This document shows, in pieces, positions 43,676-55,900 of a stretch of 64,000 nucleotides of DNA. The stretch's first letter is position 1; each line of letters starts with the position of its first letter. Source of the DNA: Diphasiastrum complanatum (taxonomy: Eukaryota > Streptophyta > Lycopodiopsida > Lycopodiales > Lycopodiaceae). The DNA is taken from positions 4,538,433-4,602,432 of the forward strand of contig CM055111.1 in assembly GCA_029204225.1 (NCBI GenBank). Reading direction: 5' to 3'. A model generated the notes under the pieces. That model saw only the letters and a program-made list of their open reading frames with translations. It had not been told where the DNA came from and ran no database searches. The position numbers and the translations under genes are program-made.

Positions 43676-46201
43676 AATTATTTTGTGTTATGCAGGTTTC
43701 ATGTGGACAAACTTTCATCAGCACATGTTTATTTGAGATTACACAAAGGGCAAACAATTGATAGCATCACCACGGAGCTTCTTGAAGACTGTGCTCAACT
43801 AGTAAAGGCAAATTCCATTCAAGGTTTGCAATGTGACTTTGCAACAGTATTTTGTTGAGTTAGCTTAGTCCATCGGGTTTTTTCTGATGAGATATATGTC
43901 TTTAAATATAAAATTTAGTTTAGTAGTCCATTGATCTTCAAGAAATTTGAGTTTTGATGAGAATCTTCTATAGAAAATAACCTTCTTTGTTATGCTTTCC
44001 ACCTTTCAACTTGTCAATTTCAACCTCATGGAGCATTGGTTTAGTTGGAGGTTACACCATTAAAAGGAAAAACTTCACTTCAAGTTTATATTAATAATGT
44101 CCATTTTTGTGACTATCATTAGTTTGACTCCTTGGAAAATGCACTTTTGAAAGGTAACTTCTTGAATGTCTTTGTGCTGTTAGCTCTTTCTACTTTATTT
44201 ATGCAAGGGCCCTACTATACAAAGTTAAACAAAATATATGTAAAGTACATCTTGATTTATTTGTATCCTCCTTTTCTGGTGTTTATATCTGTTAAAAAAC
44301 AAGGAAACGTGTTCCCAACCACCTTCCCAAGTCTTCTGAACGTGTTCCTTGGTCACATTCGCATCTTCACGTTCCTATACATGTTCCCAATAAGGAGAAG
44401 TATGGGAATACATGGCATGTCCAAAATGTCTTCTTCCTATGTTCCTTGATCACTATGAAAAATGCAAAATAATCTTTCAAAATATGTTTAACTCCGTCTG
44501 TTATTGTATTTTGAAGAAATAGCCTCTTGGATATAGGAATTTCTACTCAATTTCTGTTTTTCATGCCATGCTTCTACCTACAGAGACAAGGACCTTTTCA
44601 TTCATACGTTTAAAAGATTTTAACTATAAGAACTACAAGGTATTTATAATCATTCATGCAGTCTCATTAATGTAGTCTTGTAGCTTTTCAAAATACTTTC
44701 ATTTTCTAAACATATCAATCATTGCATTCTTGCTTGAGCACTTTTGGTGCTTGAAATTCCAATCACTAACACATCACTACTTATCATGGTTTTTTATTTA
44801 GGAAAATTAGTGGATATCTTTCATTGTGCTCACTTAAAACATACTATTTGACACATGGTAGCTAATTGCTTCATGACCTTGTAGAAGTTGAATGCCTTTC
44901 ACAAAATATTTGGAGTGAACAAATCCAATAGCTGGAAGCTCTTCTAGCTAGTTTTACCTAGTGAATGCACATACTATGAGAGATGAGTATTACTTAAAGA
45001 AATAAAAACAATTGCGTCTCTGCTTTGATTTCCATCTAGAATGATTGTTAACTTGCTTGAGTGGTTTGCTCCACAAAAAATAATTCGGATACGCATGTAC
45101 AACTAAGCATGATAATTCTTGAAGTTGATGTCACTCGAGTTGCTCCAACCTCTATTAACGACCAATACATGTGTGACAATTATGACTCATTGGCTTCACA
45201 ATCTTGGTTTAAGAAACTTGTAGGAGTACTACTTTTATGGACAATTGGAACTTGAGTTACCTTTTATATAGATTCAAACATAATCCCTTGATATTTGAGG
45301 GTTGGAGATCTCATTTATGTCAAATGAAACAAGCTTGTCACCTAGTTACTATTTTCCAAAGATTGACATATTCAGTATGATTTCTTTCAATGGGTGAACC
45401 TCTGTTTGTTTATCACATTGGCCTTTACCTTATACCATAGTTGCCCATTCTGGAACGTTCCAGAATGTGTTCTGGAACGCGTTCTGTTCCAGAACATGGC
45501 CAGAAAATATAATTTGTAATCGTTTAATAAAGAAAATATATATATATTCAAGCATATGAAAAAAATGGAGCAGATGATGCCCAAAACAAGCAGGAAAGCT
45601 GCACGAACAAGGTGTAGAGAAACAGCCATGGCTGCACGCGAGAAAGGGGAAAGTAGAGCGATACGAGAAGATGAATGAAAGGATTAACACAAGACATCTC
45701 CTTTCTGATGCTTTTTTTTCTTGGTGGACCCTTTCAGCAGTTCTGAATATATTATTGCTTGGTTAATATTGAAACTTCATTAAGACAAGATTATAAGGTG
45801 ATTGAAGTTGTTTCTGCCATTCAATGTGCAGGTAACAAGATCAACAATCTGGATGTTGTTTACACGCCCTGGTTCAACCTCAAGAAAACTCCTGTCATGG
45901 ATGTTGGGCAAGTTGGATTTCATAATCCTAAACTTGTATGGTTTCCTCTTGTTTATCTTCAAGTAAACATGCATCTCATATCGTGTATATCATTATTTAC
46001 TATTTCCATCTCTTTGCATTACGCTATTGGAATTTCTTAAAAGAAGGTTGAGATTCTCAATGGATCAGTGCATGGCATGGATATTTGCCAGAGGTACTCA
46101 TTGAGGCAACTTGAGGGGGAGATGTGGGGAGCGTGTGGACCGTGCACAAATCAAATGAGAGAAAATAATGGTCTGATAATGTAGGAAGAGAAACCATGGG
46201 G

Positions 46202-46297
<96 letters not shown>

Positions 46298-46916
46298 GAG
46301 CTTTATTAACGTCTTTTCCATACCAAAAGGCATATAAGACAAATAAGTACATATCAAGTATCTGGACCACATGGGAGCGTATGAAAAACATCTCCGAGAC
46401 TGAAAGAAAAACATATAAAATAGATCTAAATACAATTACCAGTGTTAATCAAACCAAAAAGATATAAAGCAAGAAATAGCTATGAATAAGGGAAGAAAGC
46501 CGCAGATCATGTCCTAGAGGTGATGATGGTACTGCTGCTACTACTACTAAAGAAAGATGTTATACAAGCTGCAGTGGGGAGTGAAACTAGGATTTGCTGC
46601 CGTCATCAAATGTAGGAAGGACGTCTCCTTGTGGTAGGACGAATAGGTTTGGCTGCAGGGTAATGTTGGGAGGTGCATTGCCTCTGATCTCTGTGGGAAG
46701 TCGTGTCCTCATCATTGGCATCATCATCTGAGTCTGGGATAGGTCGTGAGCGTCGTCTGGAGAAAAAGGAGGTAATCTGAAGCTGTGTTTGGAGTAGTCT
46801 GAGACCAAAGGTGGAATGAATGAAAGCATTTGCCTCAGCCACGAGGTCCTTACCCGCAAAAGGAGCTCCCCTAACCCTGACATTGAGGGCCTTGAAATCT
46901 CTTTTTGGATGTTCTT

Positions 46917-46989
<73 letters not shown>

Positions 46990-49900
46990 CCACACCTTTG
47001 TTATGGTGCTGAGGAGTCTCTTCTTAGAACTTCTTGGCTTCACCAACAACATCCTGGGAGTTCGTAATACCTCTGACCCGAACATTCTAATAATGTCGCG
47101 GATGCCTTAAACCAGATTGGAGAGGTTAAGTGGTTAAGCTTTTTTGAGATCCAATTTGAGTTATGTCTGTCCTTAAGAGATTTGTGTAAGACCAATAGGT
47201 ACTTCGGTCGTATTTGGCTATATGTCCTAGTAGATACTTTCAGATCTAGTGGTGACCTTGGAATGTAGGATTCCAAGGTTTCTCCTCAGGACAAAATATT
47301 AAGGGACTATTCCATAAGAAATGGGTTACTTTTTTGGAATGGGTAAGTGTGTGTGCCAGAAAATGATGATATAAGGGCCTAAACTCTGCATGAATGTCAT
47401 GATAACCCGTGTGTTGGGCACCTTGACTCACAAAGAACACTTGACCTAATAAAAAGGAACTTTTATTGGCCAAATCTAAAAGGTCGAGTGGAGGCATACG
47501 TTCGCAAATGTGGACAATGCCAAGTAAATAAAGCTTAAAGATTTAAGGCAACTAGTTTGTTACTTCCTTTGGAAAGTCCCGAGAGAAAATGGGAAAGTAT
47601 TTCCATGGATTTTGTGGTTGGGCTTCCTCGGACAGGGAAACAAAATGATGCTATTTGGATTATAGTTGACAGACTAACCAAAATGGTGCAATTCATCCCA
47701 ACCAGACAGTCTGTCAAAGCTTTTGAACTTGTTAAGCTTTTCGTGGAGAAGTTGTTCAGGTTGTTTGGTTTGCCAAATGATATTATTAGTGATCGGGATT
47801 CTAAGTTCACTGGCAAATTGCGGTCTTTGAGAAATTAGAGACCACCTTAAGCCTAGGATTTGCGGATCATCCTGAATCGGTTGGTCAGATTGAAAGGACG
47901 AACCAGTCTATGGAAGATATGCTTCAAAGTTCACACATATGTTTTCAGGAGACATTTGGATTGGGAAAGGTACCTTCCAATGATAAGAAAAGAATCCTTC
48001 GGGGAAGGGGGGGGGGTCCCCATCTTGACCCCTCAGTGCTTCCGCATTTTGCGACGGGTTTTAGTCCATTCACTCTGTGTACGGTTGTCAGCCTAGAGCT
48101 CCAATCTCCGTTGGCCTCAAAAGCCTCAAGGTTAAAGCGGCGGTGGATTTCCTGCATGGTATGCAAGAAATGCTACTTGTTGCTCGTGATAACGTAAAAA
48201 GGGCTAAGGATAGAGCCCAATTTTTTGCTAATCAGAAGTGACAACCCTATGCGGAAGGAGATTGGGTCTAAGTTAAAGTCCCAAAAGACTCCAAGGTACT
48301 AAACACCAGAAAATGTCCTAAGTTATCGCCTTGTTATGCTTGGCCTTTCTGGATTGTAAAGAAACTCAATCAGGATGCCTATCAACTAGACCTTCCTCAA
48401 GGAATCAAAGTTCACCTAGTTTTCCACATTAGTCGTTTTAAGGAACGACTTGGTGGAAAGGATGAATTGATTGTATAGGATAAGCTAGTTCAGCTTGAGG
48501 ACCTAACATCCTATGTACCGTCTGAACCATAGGCCGTTGTTGATGTACGTCAACATAGGCTCAAAAACCGGCAGGTAACTGAGTTCTTGGTTCACTGGAA
48601 AGGAAGCTATGAAGACGAGGACACTTGGGAAAAGGAGCAAGACCTTAGAATGAGATTCCCAGATTTCCTTCCTTAGAAGAGGAGTCTTTTAAGAGGGAGG
48701 GAATGTTAGGGATCCAACCCCAATTTGGGACCGAACGTTCGACTGGGCCTGCTGACTTGACTGGTGACTCGTGGACCTACATGGCTACCGCTTGTCGTGA
48801 TCTAGGATGTGTGCTAGGCTTGGAGACTCCTACCTTGGAGGTACACAAGGAGAGGAGGTCTCACCTTACCATTCATTCTATCTACCTAGGAGAAGGTGGA
48901 TGGGGAGCGCTTGTGCACAGTCAAGATGTGAGCTAGCTAGGGGTGGGAGATGTGACTGATGGCTCTAGTAGTGGTATGGGATGCTGTTAGGATAGGATCT
49001 ATTTAGTACTTAGAAGTTCATTTTTGGTTCTTACCATATACAGGTAGTATTATTAGTAAATAGCTTTTGTTATTTTGCTATATACTTTAGGCTCATTAGC
49101 TTTTATCAATCATTAGAGAAACTATATAAGAAGGCTGGCGCCCCACCACAACTATTCCATTCAATTCTATTATGCTAGAGCAATTGCTCAATTCTCCTAT
49201 GATCTGAATTCTCTCTATGCTTGGTTTTGTGTGAGTGCTAGTAGGACTAGTATCTTCATCTAGAATTTGTATCACAAATTTTGACATGGTATCAGAGCAG
49301 GCTCTTTGGTGAGAGAGAGAGTTTGTATTTGCAAATGCGCAATCAGATTGGAGGAGCTGAAGCTGCATGTGGAGTCAACGTTGTTAAGAAAACCAGGGGA
49401 ATCTTCTAGGAGAAGATTGACGGAAAGTTATTGCCTGTTGACAGACCTGAATCAGAATTTTTTGGTTGTTTGCTAGTTTTCTGGTGCAGGTCACATCTGG
49501 AGCAGGCTTTACCTGAGGACGGCGGATCTGTTTCAAGTACTTCTGAGGGCGGCAGTACCTGGTGCAGATACTTCTGAGGGCGGCAGTAGCTGGGGAAGGT
49601 ACTTCTGAGGGCGGAGGCAATTCTGAGGGCAGCAGGACCTGGTGCAGGCGGACAAGCAGCATCTGAGGTAGGCGGACCTGGTGCAGGCCCGGATAGGCAG
49701 CATCAGAGGTAGGCAGACCTGGTGCAGGTGGTAACTGAGTAGGTGTAGGAGCATCTGAGGAAGACAGACCTGGTGCAGGTTTAGACAGGCAGTACCAAGA
49801 CAGGTGATATCCAGGGAAGGTTGTTTCTGGACAGATCTAATTGTTAAACTAAAATCAGTTTGTTGGGAGTTGTTGTAGATCAGTACAATGGCAGGATTGA

Positions 49901-52900
49901 ACGATGTTGTGTTGCCAGAGTCTAGCAAGCTAGATGGAACGAACTACAGCATATGGAAGTTCAAGATGCAAAATATTCTCCAAGATAGAGAATATTGGGA
50001 GATCGTCACAGGTGTCGAGATACCTCCTACCACTGACAGAGAGTTGCAGGAGTATCAGAGACGTAGAAGAAAAGCCCATCATATCATCAACTTATCAGTT
50101 AGAGATATGATTATACCTCATATTAGAGATGTTGCTGGACCCAAGGAGGCTTGGGATATACTGAAGAACTTGTATGAGACGGTAAATCAGTCACGGATCT
50201 TGTTCTTGACTAATAAGCTTCACACGTTGAAGATGGGTACAGGTGAATCAGTAACGGACTACTTTACTCGAGTGAAAGATCTGAGAGGGCAACTTATTGC
50301 AGTTGGAGAAAGTGTTCAAGATTCAGTTTTGGTATCCATAGTGCTTAATAGTCTACCTTTGGCCTATCAGAACTCTGTAATGATGCTATCGTTAAGAGAA
50401 ACGAGACCTTCTTTCGATGAGCTAAATGCTATCTTACTACAGAAAGAAATGAGACGACAAAATATTGTCAACAGGATGATTTCAAGGAGCAAGCATTCCT
50501 GGCAAAGAAGCAAGAGCAAAGTTCCAAGAAGGGTGGCAAAGGGAAGAAGAAGAAGAAGAAGCCACAAGATATGGAGGAGAATCAATCGAATCGATCAGAA
50601 GATGGAAAGAAAGTGGTTTGAAAAGGAAACTGCTTTATTTGCGGAAAATCAGGACATTATGCAAAGGAGTGCTGGCACAGCAAATTCAAGAAAAAAGCAG
50701 TACGGGAATTTTGCTGAAGAAGAAGAAACATCTAATGCAAAATTGAGTGCTTTGGATCTTGAAGACTATGAGTTGTTTTCGGCATCGACATCTTCTGGTG
50801 GTGGCTTCTCGAAGGAAGATGACTATTGGTTTATTGATTCAGGAGCTTCAAAGCACATGACACCTAGGTGAGACTGGCTATCTAATTTTCAAAAATTAGA
50901 TGATGGGTCAAATGTGAAGTTGGGGGACAACTACACATATGATATAAAGGGAGTTGGAAGAGTACGAGTACAATTACCTTCAGGGAAGATTGGAAACATA
51001 AAGGATGTGCTTTATGTACCAGGAATCAAGAAAAACTTACTCTTAGTATCAGCTATTGCAAAGCAACACATGGTGGTGCAGCTTGATGAACAACGATGTC
51101 TCATCAAGAGGAAAAATAATGAAGTAGTAGCTGAGGGCATACTTGCAGGGCGGTTGTATAAACTTCAAGCTCAGGTGATGGATCATCATGCAAGTGTTGC
51201 GGATACTGGATCATTGAGTAAGTTATGGCACGAAAGGTATGGACATCTGAATCACAAAAGTCTACAAGTCTTGAGGAAATTTAACATGGTTACAGGTTTA
51301 CCTCAAGTCGTTTCTGATCACAAGGTTTGTGAAGGTTGTGTCTTAGGCAAGCATCATATGAAGAAATTTTTGCCTAGTACATTTAGGGCAAAAAATGTTC
51401 TAGAACTTGTTCATACAGATTTGTGGTCCTATGAGGACTCAATCTTATGGGGGAGCAAGTTACTTTATGGTGTTTGTGGATGACTATTCTAGGAAGACAT
51501 GGATCTATCTTCTGAAGAATAAGGGTGAAGCTTTCAAGTATTTCACATGGTTTAAGACACAGGTGGAGAAAGAAACAGATAGACAAATTAAGATACTTCG
51601 CTCAGACAAAGGGGGAGAGTATCTTTCTATGGAATTTCAGGTGTTTTGCAAGGATCAAGGTATAAAGAGACAATTTACAAATACGGACACGCATCAACAA
51701 AATGGAGTTGCAGAAAGAAAGAACCGGTCTATGGTAGAAACTGCAAGGAGCATGCTCAAGAGTAAAAATCTTCCAATATGTTTTGGGGTGAAGCAGTTAA
51801 GACGACGGTTTATCTTTTGAATCAAAGTCTTACAAAGGTTGTAGAGAATTGAACTCTAGAGGAAGCTTACACGGGTCGAAAGTCAGATGTAAGTCATTTG
51901 AGAGTGTTTGGGAGTATTGCTTATTCTTATATACCTAAGGATTGAAGGAGCAAATTGGATTATAAGGCGACCAAGTGTTTATTTCTTGGTTATGATAATC
52001 AAGAGAAGGGATACAGGTTATATAACTTGGAGGGTAAGAAAATAATTATAAATAGGGGTGTAGTCTTTGATGAGGAATCAACTCATAAAGATACAGAGAT
52101 ATATTTTGATAAGGATCAAGATGGAGGAATCCCTATATTATGTGATGAGTTATTACAGGAACCTAAATCGACACATGTATCGTCTATGCCAATTCAAGAA
52201 CCTAGAGTGACTTTGGTTGAGATAGGAAAGAGGAAGGAGAGGTCAAGTATATGGGATACTTATTCACCTCCTACTTCACCAGGCAGAAAGCATCCTACAT
52301 CAGAAGCTAGAAGATTGCCCAGGTGGTACTATGAAACTATCAAGGATAGTGTTATTATGGAACAGGGAGAATCCAGTACACATGGAACTAGGTGATCAAC
52401 TAGACTTGAAAAGCAACATGAAGATCAAGATCGACAGGAGGATCATCATGAAGATGGGGATGTACATTTTGCATATATGGCCACAGTAATAGAAACCAAG
52501 GACCCATCTACTTTCAGAGAGGCTGAAAAAGAAGATATTTGGAGGAAAGCTATGGATGAGGAGTATGACTCAATCATGAAGAACAAGACTTGGAGACTTG
52601 TTCAGTTACCTATAGGTAAAAAGGCCATTGGATGCAAGTGGGTCTATAGAACTAAGTACAAATCAGATGGTTCTATAGATAAACACAAGGTTGCATCCCG
52701 ATTCGAGTAGGTCAATTCGACCCGGCCTGTTCGAATTGATTCTTTGAGGTTCGAACCGCCAGGCCAGGTTCGAATCGGAAAACGGTTCGAACCTTTTTTT
52801 TCCAATTCTTCAAAAACAAAAGTCAAATATTCACTGATACTACAGATACTTAAATTTTAATAGCTAAACAATTTCAATCTTCCTCTAAATTTACAGATAT

Positions 52901-55900
52901 CAAAATTCAGGATAATCAGATCTCTTGTGACCTGTCGTATCAAAACAGAAATTAGAATGACATTATGACCCAAGTTTAAGAGAACTGCAGTAAGTTGAAA
53001 CTTGAAAGTTCAAAGTTGTAAGTTGTAACTACTAACTTGTAACCATATCCTGGCCCCGGCCCCCTACTACCTAGATACAAGGATCTACTAAGTGCTCACT
53101 GGCAACTGCTTGCTAAGGAGACTCGGGACTGCAAGTGACAAGTGTGGAGTAAGTTGTAACAAGTTGGAACTTGCCACTTGGAAGTTGCCAGTTGGAACTC
53201 AAGGTTTAGAAATTAGGAGCTTGGAGTATAACTGAAATTTGAGCTCAGAGGCTAGAGCTGAATCCTGATAATAGATTATAGTTATTAGTGACCACTGACT
53301 ACTTATTACTAACTACTAAGTTCTAACTACTAACTAGTGACCACGGTCCACTTACAAGTTACTAGTCTGATATAGACTACAGTGATCACTGATATGGATA
53401 ATGGCAGGCTGCAGCTACTAGCTAGGTAGAGTCCAGAGTCTAGACCCGGGACCGTACTACGTAGGTACTAGGACTGTAGATTGTAAATTGTAATTTTGTT
53501 TCAAAGTTGAAAGTTGAAAGTTGAAGTTCAAACTTATTTGCAAATTGCAATGTCGAGATCGGAGAAAAGAATAAACAAGAAGGTTATGACAATGTTTGAG
53601 ATAGCCAAAAAAATTTAGGCTAGAAACTTAGATTTATCTTACATCTGTCATCATCATTCATCATTCAACATTGAAGTTTTAACATTGAACATTCTATTAT
53701 CTATATGACATATGTAACTACTAAGTTCTAACTAGTAACTACTAAGTTCTAACTAGTAACTTCTAACATAATACATTAATATTTAAATACCAAAATCAAT
53801 AAAACTTTGAAGTTTAAACTTTAAACCTTTAAGGCTTTAACCATTAGTAATTAGATAATTGACTAACATTAAACAGACTACATAGTACATACTACAGTTA
53901 AAACTTAACTTCAAGAATCAAAAACTTGAAACTTGAAACTTGAAACTAGATTCTAAAATCCATAATATATCATGATTCATGAATCATAACATAATAGTAA
54001 ATACATATGCCAGGTGCCTCATGAGTCCGGTCACCATTATAATGCGTGATGTGTTTGATGATAAACCATGATGTGTACATACTACAGTGTAAACAGCTCA
54101 AGAGTCAATCCCCGCCCTCCTCGGACTCCTCATCCTCTTCACAATCAGCTGCAATCTATACAATGGGATGGCAACCAGTTGGATCAGCATGTTGAGAAGA
54201 TCAGAACGATCTTTGCTCAACTCGCTGCATCAAGGTAGGAACACCAGGTCCTAGCACCACAATAGCTGATGTACTTCATGAAATCCCTACCTGCGTCCTA
54301 TCAGCCATTGAGAATGCTCATACTGAGTCTACCAAATATGACATTCAACAGAGCAATCAGTCTTGTCGCTGATGAGAGACTGATGAGGGACGAAGGAGAA
54401 GGAAATAGTGATAAGGAGAAAGCTCTTTTCACAGAGGGAAGGAAGAAGAACAAGAACAAGCCCAGATTCGACAAGACGAACACAAAGTCTTCGAGCAGAG
54501 GCAACGACAACCAACAATCTTCTTCCTGTGATCACTGTCACAAACCAGGACACACAACCAATAGATGTTGGTTCAATCCAACAATACCTTGCATGCACTG
54601 CAAGAAGAAGGGGCACTCTGCATACGATCGCAGATTCAGCCCAAAAAGAAAGAACAAAGCTGACAAAGCGAATGTTGCAGAGTCATCCAAGGATGCCGAC
54701 AAAAGTGATGAAGCCTTCACGATATTCGATGAAGCTTCAACAGGCTACACTGAACAAGACTACGATGTAGTCATTGATTCAGGAGCAACGTCACACATCA
54801 CCCACAACAAAAGAATCTTGATCGACTTCAGAGAACTCGAGAAAAACAGAGCAGTGATTCTAGGCGATGGGAGCTGACACGATGTCAAGGACATCGAGAC
54901 TCTACAGCTACTAACACTGTCAGGTCAAGCAGAGCTGCCAGGAGCACTCTCTGTACCTTCACTGAGAAGAGACCTGCTATAAGTCTCCAAGATGGCAGAT
55001 CTTGGAATTCGAGTTCTATTCGATGGCAATACATGCCGAATGATCGAGAAAACAACAAACAAGTTGCTGACAATTGGATGCAGAGAAGGAAATCTCTACC
55101 AAGCCAAGATAATCAGCAATTCTGATAGCATACTAAATGCATCAGAAAATGAAGATCAACTCTGGCACAGGAGAATGTATCATCTGAACATGAGGAGCCT
55201 GTATGACATGAGCAAGAAAGACATAGTCACAGGTCTAAAAATATCCAGACCCGGTACTGAGTTCTGCGAAGCTTGTCAAAAAGGCAAACAGCATCGGAGT
55301 CCATTCACACATGAGGGAAAAAGAGCTAAAGAAGTTCTTGAGCTCGTCCACTCAGATGTCTGTGCCGATGAAAGTCGGTTCGCTCTCAAGATCGAGGTAT
55401 TTCCTGACGTTCATTGATGACTACAACAGGATGACAACGATCTATTATCTAAAGAAAAAATCTGAGGTGTTTGACTCTTTCAAATAGCGTGGCATTTGCA
55501 GAGAGACACACCTCAAAGAAGATATTGACCATCAGGTCTAATCGTGGAGGTGAGTACAAGAGCACAAAATTTTCTAGATTCTGCCAAGAACAAGGGATAG
55601 AGCATCAATTCACTCCTGCGTACACACCCGAATATAATGGTGTTGCAGAAAGAAGAAACGGGACGCTAGTCGAAGGAGCCAGATGCATGATGGCACAGGC
55701 TCGATTGCGAGGCAATAGTTGCAACAGTACACCTGCAGAACAGATCAACAATGACAGCCCTGGAAAACAAGACACTGTACGAAATGTGGACAGGTAGGAA
55801 GCCTGATCTGTCATACGTGTGTGTATTTGGATGTGCAGCATAGAAGCACATTCCAAAAGACAAAAGAAGCAAGCTCGATGAAAAATCAGAGCAGACAATC

